From NCBI GenBank assembly GCA_023412975.1, contig JAEZRB010000093.1:1-12833 (forward strand): 12,833 nt of DNA, read 5' to 3'. The number at the start of each line of letters is the position of its first letter. Position 1 is the first letter of the stretch. The position numbers were made by a program, and so were the translations under genes. Shown in pieces: positions 1 to 6,804 of the stretch. Source of the DNA: Bacteroidota bacterium. GTDB taxonomy: Bacteria > Bacteroidota > Bacteroidia > Chitinophagales > Chitinophagaceae. A model generated the notes under the pieces. It saw nothing but the letters and a program-made list of their open reading frames with translations. It was not told the origin of the DNA and searched no databases.

Positions 1-217
1 GACGGGAAGAACATACTTTCTTGTTCGCTGGAATATGATAAGATTGTGAAAAAGCAATTGAAAATTCTCACCGCCTTCCCGTCTCCCCGGCCCAAACCTT
101 CCTCACCGCCTTCCCGCCTTCCCGGCCCCAAAAAATCAGGTAAAATTGTTCAAATCAAAAAATGCTCCCTTCCCGTCTTCCCATCTTCCCGGCCCCGCAT
201 ACCCCGCCTTATATAAG
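1..217. other. Upstream region with no assignable gene
   Basis: No convincing gene is visible. Frame +1 is open from base 1 to a TAA at 214-216, but from about base 70 it only translates a C-rich repeat. Frame +2 stops at 47-49 and frame +3 at 34-36, so either could be the tail of a gene cut by the window edge. A minus-strand gene could begin at an ATG at 14-12, but only four codons would be visible. The rest is the CTTCCCG repeat annotated separately and the approach to the rimP promoter. Confidence 0.5.
68..196. repeat. CTTCCCG-type degenerate direct repeats
   Basis: Three related C-rich blocks occur at 68-93, 103-129 and 169-196. Each is built from CTTCCCG-like units (period about 8) and ends in CGGCCC or CGGCCCC; the first two share TCACCGCCTTCCCG. 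The first ten bases of the window, GACGGGAAGA, match the same unit on the opposite strand (9 of 10 bases). The array may therefore be one arm of an inverted pair cut by the window edge. It is non-coding as far as can be seen and lies just upstream of the predicted rimP promoter. Confidence 0.7.
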
Positions 218-250
218 TTTGGAAGGAATAGGCTATTTTCCTTAAATTTG
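218..250 (+). promoter_or_regulatory. Predicted Bacteroidota-type promoter for rimP-nusA-infB
   Basis: TTTG at 218-221 and TAAATTTG at 243-250 match the -33 (TTTG) and -7 (TAnnTTTG) boxes of the Bacteroidota primary sigma factor, with 21 bp between them. Transcription would start near 255-260, about 50 nt before the rimP ATG. Inside the spacer, AAGGAA (223-228) and TTCCTT (238-243) form an inverted repeat that could be an operator or chance. The start site itself is inferred. Confidence 0.65.
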
Positions 251-267
251 CACCGGAAGCAGAATCA

Positions 268-302
268 AAGAAGGGAACGAAGGCGTTCCCTTCTTCTTTT
301 AT
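268..302 (+). promoter_or_regulatory. rimP leader hairpin with terminator-like shape
   Basis: Bases 268-279 pair perfectly with 284-295 (12 bp, core GGGAACG/CGTTCCC) around a 4-base loop AAGG. A T-rich run CTTTTAT follows directly. This has the form of an intrinsic terminator, yet it lies after the predicted promoter and only a few bases before the rimP ATG at 308. It would thus sit in the first half of the operon leader as an attenuator-like element. NusA, encoded in the same operon, promotes pausing and termination at such hairpins, so autoregulation is possible (inference). Confidence 0.6.
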
Positions 303-307
303 CTACT

Positions 308-796
308 ATGAGCAAGGACGGACAAATACAGGCCCTGGAGCAAAAGGTGAAGTCGCTGATCGAAGCAGAGCCCGAAGTGTTCCTGGTAGATATCAGGATC
401 AAACCAACCAACAACGTAAAGGTTTTTCTCGACAGCGATAAGGGAATGCCACTCGATAAACTGATCCAGTACAACCGAAAATTGTACCGGCAGCTGGAAG
501 AAACACAGTTTTTTCCCGGCAATGATTTTTCACTCGAAGTGTCATCACCCGGGCTGGATGAACCACTCCGGCAGCACAGGCAATACCTGAAAAATATTGG
601 CCGCGACGTGGAAGTGCTCAGACTCGATGGCGGTAAAAGCGAAGGCAAACTGCTGAGCGTAGATGAAACCGGTATCGTGGTGGAAGAAGAAAAAATCGTC
701 CCGGCCGCGAAAGGAAAAGGAAAGAAAAAAGAGCTGGTGCAACAAAGCATCACATTTGACAATATTAAATCAACAAAAATTCAAATTAAATTTTGA
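308..796 (+). CDS. rimP: Ribosome maturation factor RimP
   Basis: RimP helps mature the 30S ribosomal subunit in the cytoplasm. The 162-residue product has the usual family length and layout: an N-terminal alpha/beta domain with the signature FSLEVSSPGLDEPL (SSPG at 79-82), then a C-terminal Sm-like barrel from about residue 95. A Lys-rich loop (AAKGKGKKKEL, residues 133-143) interrupts the barrel before the closing strand DNIKSTKIQIKF. The frame is open upstream to a TTG at 146, but that extension only translates the C-rich repeat and crosses the predicted promoter, so the ATG at 308 is preferred. There is no clear Shine-Dalgarno sequence; the upstream stretch is T-rich. It is first in the rimP-nusA-infB order conserved across bacteria, and a strong hairpin in its leader suggests operon-level control. 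Confidence 0.95.
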   Translation: MSKDGQIQALEQKVKSLIEAEPEVFLVDIRIKPTNNVKVFLDSDKGMPLDKLIQYNRKLYRQLEETQFFPGNDFSLEVSSPGLDEPLRQHRQYLKNIGRDVEVLRLDGGKSEGKLLSVDETGIVVEEEKIVPAAKGKGKKKELVQQSITFDNIKSTKIQIKF

Positions 797-882
797 GAAA
801 AGCGATGGACCATGCAGCTCAGGCTAAACTCTGGAGGTCATGGTTCTGGCTAAAGACTCAGATCTGATTAAACCAGAGAGTT
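797..882 (+). other. rimP-nusA spacer with a Trp-rich mini-ORF and possible hairpin
   Basis: This 86-bp spacer holds an ATG at 805 that opens a 20-codon frame ending in TGA at 865-867. The peptide starts MDHAAQAKLW and has Trp at positions 10, 13 and 15. The ATG lies 8 bases after the rimP stop. CTCTGG (829-834) could pair with CCAGAG (873-878), which lies next to the nusA start at 883 and could partly mask it. Nothing proves that the frame is translated or that the stem forms. Confidence 0.25.
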
Positions 883-2130
883 ATGGCAAGTATCAATCTT
901 ATCGAAGCGTTCCAGGAATTTAAAGACGCGGAAAATATCGATCGTCCTACGATGATGAAGGTGGTGGAAGATGTTTTTAAAACCCTGCTTCGCAAAAAAT
1001 ACGGTAGCGACGAAAATTTTGACGTGATCGTAAACGCCGAAAAAGGTGACCTGGAGATCATTCGTCACCGTATGATCGTGGAAGACGGCCAGGTGGAAGA
1101 TCCGCTGGCACAGGTAGCCTATTCTGAAGCGATCAAGATTGAACCCGACTTTGAAGTGGGGGAAGAACTTTTCCAGGAAATTGATCTCTACGATTTCGGT
1201 CGCAGGGCGATCCTGGCAGCTAAACAAACCCTTGCCAGTCGTATCAGCGATTTGAAAAAGAACGTGTTGGCCCAAAAATATGGTGACCGTATCGGCGAGA
1301 TCATCAGCGCCGAAGTGTACCAGGTCTGGAAAAAAGAGATCCTGTTGCTCGATGAGGAAGGCAATGAACTGATCCTTCCCAAGAGTGAACAGATACCACA
1401 GGATTATTTCAAAAAAGGCGAAACGATCCGTGCTGTGGTGAAGAAAGTGGACATGAAAAATAACAATCCCGTTATCATCCTGTCACGTACCGCACCCGAG
1501 TTTTTGGCCAAGTTATTGGAGATAGAAGTGCCTGAAATTTTTGATGGTCTTATCGTCATCAAAAAGATCGTACGTGACCCGGGTGAAAGAGCTAAGGTGG
1601 CGGTGGAATCCTACGACGACCGTATCGATCCCGTTGGCGCCTGTGTAGGTATGAAGGGTAGTCGTATCCACGGTATCGTACGCGAGCTGAAAAACGAGAA
1701 TATCGACGTGATCAACTGGACCAATAATATCCAGTTGCTGATCCAGCGGGCACTAACCCCGGCCAAGATCACCAGCATGGAACTGAACAATGAAAGACAC
1801 CATGCGAGCGTGTACCTGAAACCCGACCAGGTTTCACTGGCTATTGGTCGTCGCGGCGTCAATATCAAGCTGGCATCTGAATTGACCGGGTATGAACTGG
1901 ACGTATATCGCGATTCTGAAGAAGAAACCGGCGAATTCGACGTGGATCTCGAAGAATTTAGCGATGAGATAGAAACTTGGGTGATTGATGAATTAAAAAG
2001 AGTAGGTTGCGATACGGCTAAGAGCGTATTGAGACTAACACCCGAAGAACTGGAAAGAAGAACCGACCTGGAAAAAGAAACGATAGATGATGTGAGAAAG
2101 GTTTTACAGGCGGAATTTGAAAATGAATAA
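883..2130 (+). CDS. nusA: Transcription termination/antitermination factor NusA
   Basis: NusA binds RNA polymerase and nascent RNA and controls pausing, intrinsic termination and antitermination. The 415 residues show the expected order: an N-terminal polymerase-binding domain (about 1-125), an S1 domain (about 135-202), then two KH domains. KH1 carries VGACVGMKGSRI (251-262) and KH2 carries VSLAIGRRGVNIKLASE (317-333). A short acidic stretch (346-362) leads to one C-terminal helix-hairpin-helix-like segment with VIDELKRVGCDTAKSVL. The two acidic repeats of E. coli NusA (about 495 residues) are absent, as expected in this phylum. It lies 86 bp after rimP and 119 bp before infB, most likely in one transcript. 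Only a weak purine stretch (AGAG) precedes the ATG. Confidence 0.97.
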   Translation: MASINLIEAFQEFKDAENIDRPTMMKVVEDVFKTLLRKKYGSDENFDVIVNAEKGDLEIIRHRMIVEDGQVEDPLAQVAYSEAIKIEPDFEVGEELFQEIDLYDFGRRAILAAKQTLASRISDLKKNVLAQKYGDRIGEIISAEVYQVWKKEILLLDEEGNELILPKSEQIPQDYFKKGETIRAVVKKVDMKNNNPVIILSRTAPEFLAKLLEIEVPEIFDGLIVIKKIVRDPGERAKVAVESYDDRIDPVGACVGMKGSRIHGIVRELKNENIDVINWTNNIQLLIQRALTPAKITSMELNNERHHASVYLKPDQVSLAIGRRGVNIKLASELTGYELDVYRDSEEETGEFDVDLEEFSDEIETWVIDELKRVGCDTAKSVLRLTPEELERRTDLEKETIDDVRKVLQAEFENE

Positions 2131-2136
2131 AACAAC

Positions 2137-2235
2137 AAATGTGAAGATGTGAGAAATGTGTAAATGTGAAAATGTGAAGGCAACTTGTAATGGTAACTTC
2201 TATTTCCACATCTCTACATTTTCATATTTCCACTT
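2137..2235. repeat. AAATGTGA octamer array with degenerate inverted arm
   Basis: Right after nusA, bases 2137-2177 read as five head-to-tail units close to AAATGTGA (8, 8, 9, 8 and 8 bp). After a unique spacer (about 2180-2199), bases 2200-2235 hold a degenerate copy in reverse orientation; on the minus strand it reads AAATATGA, AAATGTAG and AGATGTGG-like units. The two arms could form an imperfect hairpin between nusA and infB. There is no coding capacity, and whether it affects infB expression is unknown. Confidence 0.75.
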
Positions 2236-2249
2236 ATTAAAAATTCTGA

Positions 2250-5093
2250 ATGGCAGAAATAAAACTTCCAAGATTACTGGCAGCAGCGAAAGAGTTTAAC
2301 ATCGGGCAGGACACCTTAATTGATTTCCTGATAGGGAAGTCATTTCCTAAAGAAGAGCTGAAACCTACGTCGAAACTGACGGAGGAAATGTATCGTGCTT
2401 TGCAGCAGGAATTCCAAAGCGATAAGGCTGCCAAACTGAAAAGTGATATGGTCGATCTGCCTAAAGGCACGGTAAGCGAACCCAAGAAGAAAAAAGAAGA
2501 AGAAGAGATCAATTTCAGGAAAGAAGAGAAAAAGACAGCGCCTAAGAAAGAAAAAGAAGAAACACCGGTAGTAGAAGAAAAGCCGGCAGCCAAAACAAAG
2601 AAAGAAACCGCGAAAGAAGAAGAGGTTGTTAAAATAGACGCACCGGAAATAGCGACACCCAAGGTTGTCGACAAGATCGATCTCTCATCTATTGATTCCT
2701 CCACAAGACCTAAAAAGACAGTTAAGAAAAAAGCTGACCAGGAGGCTGAAGCGCCACCAGTGGAAGAAAAATCGGAAGAGATCAAAAAACCCGCTACTAA
2801 GGAACCGACTAAAAAAGCGGCAAAGGCAAAAGAAGAAGAAAAGAAAGTACCGGAAGAGGTCAGCGCCGAGCAGGTTGCTGAATCCGAAGAGGAAACTCCG
2901 CCGGTTATTGAAAATATAAGGGCCGACAAACTGGAAGGCCCGAAGATCCTGGGTAAAATCGACCTTCCCGTTGACAGCGATACCCGCCCGGTAAAAGACG
3001 AAAAGCGGAAACGCAAACGTATCCCGATCGAGAAAAAAGAAGTGCGCCCCGATACCCAAACACAAGGCAGGGGTGGCGACAGGAGACCAGGTGGCGGTGG
3101 TGGATTTACACGTGGACGCCAGGGTCAGAGCGGTACTGGTGGTGGTCGCCGTGTGATCACACGCAGAGAAGATAAACTCATAGACGAGAAAGAAATACAG
3201 GAAAAGATCAAGGAAACCCAGGCTAAACTTGCAGGTGGTGGAAAAGGCAGAAGCGTGAAAGCAAAAGCCCGCCGTGAAAAAAGACAGGGCCTTGCCGATG
3301 CGATGGGCGAAGCGATGGATGACAACAAGCTCCAGGTAACCGAATTTATCAGTGTAAGCGAGCTCGCCAACCTGATGAATGTAAGCTTTGCCGAAGTGAT
3401 CAGCAAGTGTATGAGCCTCGGCATCATGGTATCGATCAACCAGCGTCTCGATGCGGAAGTGATCGAACTCGTGGCCAGTGAATTTGGCTTCGATGTGGAG
3501 TTCATCAACATGGAAAAGCAAATGGAGATGGAGGAAGAAGACGATGAAGATGGTGAAGAAGAACTCCAGCCCCGTTCTCCGATCGTAACGATCATGGGTC
3601 ACGTTGACCATGGTAAAACATCATTGCTTGACTATATCCGTAGCGCTAATGTGGTTGCTGGTGAAGCCGGTGGTATCACCCAGCATATCGGTGCCTACCA
3701 GGTGGAACTGCCAAACGGCAAAGAAATTACCTTCCTTGATACACCGGGTCACGAAGCGTTTACCGCGATGCGTGCACGTGGTGCAAAAGTGACGGATATC
3801 GCGGTGATCGTGGTCGCTGCCGATGACGCGGTGATGCCACAAACCCGCGAGGCTATCAGTCACGCGCAGGCAGCAAATGTGCCGATGATCTTTGCCATCA
3901 ACAAGATTGATAAAGATGGCGCCAATCCTGCGAAAATATATGAACAGCTTTCGCAAATGAATATCCTGGTGGAAGAATGGGGCGGTAAGTTCCAGAACCA
4001 GGAGATCGCCGCCAAAAGTGGTTTGAATATCGATAAACTGCTGGAAAAAATATTGCTGGAAGCCGAACTGCTCGACCTGAAAGCTAATCCTAACAGGGAA
4101 GCAACAGGTACCATCGTTGAAGCTTCGCTCGACAAGGGCCGTGGTTATGTAGCCACGCTGCTGGTTGAAAACGGAACACTGCACGCTGGCGACCTGGTCG
4201 TGAGCGGACAGTACTACGGACGTGTGAAAGCGATGTTTAACGAAAGAAATAAGAAGGAAGATGCCGCAGGTCCATCTGCACCGGCTGTGATCCTGGGTCT
4301 GAACGGTGCGCCACAAGCAGGCGAGAAGTTCAAAGTGTACCAGGATGAATCTGAAGCGAAAGAAATCGCTAACCGTCGTGCCCAGATCCTTCGGGAACAG
4401 GGTATGCGGGCGAAGAAACATATTACACTCGACGAGATCGGTCGTCGTCTTGCACTTGGAAACTTCAAGGAGCTCAAGATCATTATCAAAGGCGACGTGG
4501 ACGGTTCTGTAGAAGCCCTGAGTGACTCCTTGCAAAAACTGTCGACACCTGAAATCCTCGTGAGTGTGATACATAAAGGCGTAGGCCAGATCAATGAAAG
4601 CGATATCGTTCTGGCAGAAGCCTCCGACGCGATCGTGATCGCCTTTAACGTACGCCCATCACAACAGGCATCGAGACTTGCTGAAAATGCGGGTATCGAG
4701 ATCAAGATGTACTCTATCATCTACAACGCTATCGAAGAAGTGAAGAGCGCGATGGAGGGTATGTTGGAGCCAACAATCCAGGAGAAGATCACGGCAAATG
4801 TGGAAGTGAGAGAGGTGTTCAAATTTGATAAAGCCACTGTTGCCGGTTGCTATGTAACCAGCGGACGTATGAAACGTGATTCCAAAGTTCGCCTGATCCG
4901 CGACGGTATTGTGATCTACCCCACTGCCGAAGGCGCTACTGCCGAACTTGGTTCGCTGAAACGCTTCAAGGATGATGTGAAAGAAGTGTTGTCGGGTATG
5001 GAATGCGGATTGACCATTAAGAACTATAGCGATGTCAAAGTTGGGGATGTAGTAGAGGCGTATGAGCAGGAGGAGGTGAAGAGGACGTTGTAA
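2250..5093 (+). CDS. infB: Translation initiation factor IF-2
   Basis: IF-2 is the GTPase that delivers fMet-tRNA to the 30S subunit and promotes subunit joining. The 947 residues begin with a short N-terminal IF2 helical domain (about 1-50). A long Lys/Glu-rich linker follows (about 60-330), including a Gly/Arg-rich patch (about 272-301). A second IF2N-like module spans about 361-418, then an acidic stretch (421-439). The G domain shows G1 GHVDHGKT (450-457), G3 DTPGHE (497-502), G4 NKID (551-554) and G5 AAKSG (587-591). Beta-barrel, IF2-specific and C-terminal fMet-tRNA-binding domains complete it. The linker contains two similar motifs, PKVVDKIDLSSIDSSTRPKK (137-156) and PKILGKIDLPVDSDTRPVK (231-249). 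No Shine-Dalgarno is seen before the ATG, which follows the octamer repeat by 14 bp. A heptamer array begins at the base after its stop codon. Confidence 0.97.
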   Translation: MAEIKLPRLLAAAKEFNIGQDTLIDFLIGKSFPKEELKPTSKLTEEMYRALQQEFQSDKAAKLKSDMVDLPKGTVSEPKKKKEEEEINFRKEEKKTAPKKEKEETPVVEEKPAAKTKKETAKEEEVVKIDAPEIATPKVVDKIDLSSIDSSTRPKKTVKKKADQEAEAPPVEEKSEEIKKPATKEPTKKAAKAKEEEKKVPEEVSAEQVAESEEETPPVIENIRADKLEGPKILGKIDLPVDSDTRPVKDEKRKRKRIPIEKKEVRPDTQTQGRGGDRRPGGGGGFTRGRQGQSGTGGGRRVITRREDKLIDEKEIQEKIKETQAKLAGGGKGRSVKAKARREKRQGLADAMGEAMDDNKLQVTEFISVSELANLMNVSFAEVISKCMSLGIMVSINQRLDAEVIELVASEFGFDVEFINMEKQMEMEEEDDEDGEEELQPRSPIVTIMGHVDHGKTSLLDYIRSANVVAGEAGGITQHIGAYQVELPNGKEITFLDTPGHEAFTAMRARGAKVTDIAVIVVAADDAVMPQTREAISHAQAANVPMIFAINKIDKDGANPAKIYEQLSQMNILVEEWGGKFQNQEIAAKSGLNIDKLLEKILLEAELLDLKANPNREATGTIVEASLDKGRGYVATLLVENGTLHAGDLVVSGQYYGRVKAMFNERNKKEDAAGPSAPAVILGLNGAPQAGEKFKVYQDESEAKEIANRRAQILREQGMRAKKHITLDEIGRRLALGNFKELKIIIKGDVDGSVEALSDSLQKLSTPEILVSVIHKGVGQINESDIVLAEASDAIVIAFNVRPSQQASRLAENAGIEIKMYSIIYNAIEEVKSAMEGMLEPTIQEKITANVEVREVFKFDKATVAGCYVTSGRMKRDSKVRLIRDGIVIYPTAEGATAELGSLKRFKDDVKEVLSGMECGLTIKNYSDVKVGDVVEAYEQEEVKRTL

Positions 5094-5142
5094 GATGCTG
5101 GATACTAGATGCTGGATGCTAGATACAGGATACTAGATACTT
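5094..5142. repeat. Seven-copy heptamer array (GATRCTR)
   Basis: Seven consecutive 7-bp units fill exactly 49 bp starting at the base after the infB stop codon: GATGCTG, GATACTA, GATGCTG, GATGCTA, GATACAG, GATACTA, GATACTT. The first five bases fit GATRC in every unit and only the last two positions vary much. There is no coding role, since the infB frame has already ended. Function is unknown. Confidence 0.85.
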
Positions 5143-5155
5143 TAGGTTTCTAACT

Positions 5156-5223
5156 CCCCTCTCCCTGGGAGAGGGGTTGGGGGTGAGGCCGGGTGGGGGT
5201 GAGGCTTGGCTGAGTGAGGCTTG
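5156..5223. repeat. REP-like element: 10-bp palindrome and G-rich direct repeats
   Basis: CCCCTCTCCC (5156-5165) and GGGAGAGGGG (5167-5176) form a perfect inverted repeat around one base. TGGGGGTGAGGC occurs at 5178-5189 and again at 5194-5205, and TGAGGCTTG at 5200-5208 and 5215-5223, giving roughly three degenerate 15-16 bp units. Read on the minus strand it translates to PHPQPLSQGEG-like peptide, which I recall as a typical spurious product of a REP-like repeat found in many unrelated genomes. The hairpin follows infB without a T-run, so it is not a classic terminator but could block exonucleases or aid termination. Confidence 0.75.
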
Positions 5224-5256
5224 ATCCTGTTGAAACTTTGTTAAATAGCGCTTGAA

Positions 5257-5289
5257 TTTTCCCCGGTTTAACCGGTAAAATTACTTTTG
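5257..5289 (+). promoter_or_regulatory. Putative surA promoter -7 box and palindrome
   Basis: TACTTTTG (5282-5289) is a perfect TAnnTTTG box. Just upstream, CCGGTT-T-AACCGG (5263-5275) is a perfect 6-bp inverted repeat; outer TTT (5258-5260) and AAA (5278-5280) also pair across two mismatches. No good TTTG lies at the expected -33 distance. The box ends five bases before the surA ATG, so the transcript would be nearly leaderless if this is the promoter. The palindrome is placed where an operator would overlap the polymerase, but no regulator is indicated. Confidence 0.4.
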
Positions 5290-5294
5290 ATACC

Positions 5295-6674
5295 ATGTTT
5301 ACTTTCAAACGCATGCTGGGCCTGGCCCTGTTCCTTTTAATGGGAGCATTTGCGACCAAAGCACAATCCTATAAAGTAGTTGCAGATAAAATCGTTGCCG
5401 TAGTAGGCGATCGTATTATCCTGCAATCTGATATCCGCAATTCCATTGAAGATGCCAGACGCCAGGGAAGTACAGTTCCCGATGACGCTGAATGTATGCT
5501 GATGGAGCAGGCTGTTATTTCAAAAGTATTGATGTTGCAGGCTGAGAAAGACTCGCTGCCTGTTTCTGATGAGGACGTTGAAGCTGAGTTGGACCAGCGT
5601 ATTCGCCACTTTATCAACCAGGTTGGTACTAAGGAAATGCTGGAAGAATATGCAGGCAAGACTGTATACCAGATCAAGGATGATGCACGTGAATCGGTGA
5701 AGGAAAACAAACTCGCCTCGGCCATGCAGCAAAAGATCGTTAGCGCTGTGAAGATCACTCCAACCGAGGTAAAAGCATTCTTCGATCGTATTCCGGTTGA
5801 TAGCCTTCCCTATTTTGAATCCGAGCTGGAAGTTTGCCAGATCACGATCATTCCCAAGGCATCGAGAGACCTGGAACAATATATCGTGGCGGAAATGAAC
5901 AATTACAAAAAACAGATCGAAACAAAAGTTGCCACTTTTGAACAGCTGGCACAACGATATTCTGAAGACCCCGGTAGTAAGGACCGCGGGGGACGCTACC
6001 AGATCAACCGGAATGAAAAAACCTGGGATCCTGCATTTCTGTCGGCTTCTTTCCGCTTGAAAAATGGAGAGATCTCTGCGCCGGTCAGGTCTGAAAGGTT
6101 TGGATATTTCCTGATCCAAATGATCGAAAGAAGAGGTGACGATGCCGATGTTCGCCTGATCCTGAGAACAGCACCTGTAACAGATGCCGAGATCAACCAG
6201 GCCAAGGGCAAATTGGATACCGTACGTTCTAAAGTTATTTCCGGTAGCCTCAACTTCAACGAAGCAGCTTCTAAATACAGCGACGACGAGTCAGCAAAAT
6301 ATTCAGGTCCCTGCCTGCTTAACCGCGACGGCGCGCCTTATGTCACCATCGACCAGATGGATAAGGAAATGGTAGCTTCGATCAGTAAAATGAACGTGGG
6401 CGATATCTCCCAACCCGTTGCGTTTACCAACGAACAGGGCAAAAAAGGGGTAAGGATCATTTACCTGAAATCGCGCTCAGAGCCGCACCGGATGAACATG
6501 ACCGACGATTACAGCAAGATATCCCAGGCAGCGCTGGAAGAAAAGAAAATGCATGCGCTTAATAAATGGATCGAGTCCCGGGTACCTACTTATTATATTA
6601 TGATCGACGGTGAAGCGCAAAAGGACTGCCCCAAATTGACCAAACTGGCCAGCGGGGATGTGAAGGGTTTCTAG
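5295..6674 (+). CDS. surA: SurA-like periplasmic peptidyl-prolyl isomerase/chaperone
   Basis: The product resembles SurA, a periplasmic chaperone for outer-membrane proteins. The 459 residues start with a Sec signal peptide (MFTFKR, hydrophobic 7-20, likely cleavage after TKAQ near residue 24). The SurA-type N-terminal segment ADKIVAVVGDRIILQSDI (30-47) follows, then a helical chaperone region to about 170. Two parvulin-type domains come next. The first (about 178-280) contains FEQLAQRYSEDPGSKDRGG and the second (about 284-395) contains FNEAASKYSDDESAKYSG. A short helical tail ends WIESRVPTYYIMIDGEA. Length is slightly above E. coli SurA (428). The ATG at 5295 is kept because starting at Met7 would remove the basic signal-peptide head. 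It stands alone between repeat-rich gaps of 201 and 505 bp. Isomerase activity of either domain cannot be judged from sequence alone. Confidence 0.9.
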   Translation: MFTFKRMLGLALFLLMGAFATKAQSYKVVADKIVAVVGDRIILQSDIRNSIEDARRQGSTVPDDAECMLMEQAVISKVLMLQAEKDSLPVSDEDVEAELDQRIRHFINQVGTKEMLEEYAGKTVYQIKDDARESVKENKLASAMQQKIVSAVKITPTEVKAFFDRIPVDSLPYFESELEVCQITIIPKASRDLEQYIVAEMNNYKKQIETKVATFEQLAQRYSEDPGSKDRGGRYQINRNEKTWDPAFLSASFRLKNGEISAPVRSERFGYFLIQMIERRGDDADVRLILRTAPVTDAEINQAKGKLDTVRSKVISGSLNFNEAASKYSDDESAKYSGPCLLNRDGAPYVTIDQMDKEMVASISKMNVGDISQPVAFTNEQGKKGVRIIYLKSRSEPHRMNMTDDYSKISQAALEEKKMHALNKWIESRVPTYYIMIDGEAQKDCPKLTKLASGDVKGF

Positions 6675-6710
6675 ATATTGCGTTTTTCTCTATAGTTATT
6701 GTACCTTGAG

Positions 6711-6736
6711 CTATCAGGTTGGTAATTAACCTATAG
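6711..6736. other. Hairpin downstream of surA
   Basis: CTAT (6711-6714) plus AGGTT (6716-6720) pair with AACCT (6728-6732) plus ATAG (6733-6736): nine base pairs, one bulged C and a 7-base loop. A 10-bp palindrome CCCTGCAGGG follows at 6739-6748. Neither has a T-run, so a role in ending surA transcription is possible but not of the classic intrinsic type. Confidence 0.4.
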
Positions 6737-6804
6737 CGCCCTGCAGGGATTGGGGATTATGAATTGGTAAATCATTGCTGCCCGGGGAATTCCGGCCTCA
6801 AAAA

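Noticed and set aside
1..216. C-terminus of an upstream gene in frame +1
   Set aside because: Open but turns into repeat translation after about 25 codons; frames +2 and +3 stop early and are equally possible, so no call is supported.
146..307. N-terminal 54-codon extension of rimP from a TTG
   Set aside because: It translates C-rich repeat sequence and crosses a consensus promoter and the leader hairpin; RimP homology begins at the ATG at 308.
2685..3611. Long minus-strand open frame (308 codons) opposite infB
   Set aside because: Shadow of the Lys/Glu-rich infB linker; Phe/Leu-rich composition is the expected antisense of AAA/GAA codons and no domain is recognisable.
3621..4574. Minus-strand 317-codon frame opposite the infB G domain
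   Set aside because: Antisense of strongly conserved coding sequence, with no own domain or initiation context.
5156..5176. Classic intrinsic terminator of infB
   Set aside because: Strong GC stem but followed by G-rich sequence, not a T-run.
5150..5359. Minus-strand 69-codon frame ending PHPQPLSQGEGS
   Set aside because: The end is a translation of the REP-like repeat, a known source of spurious hypothetical proteins, and the start lies inside surA.
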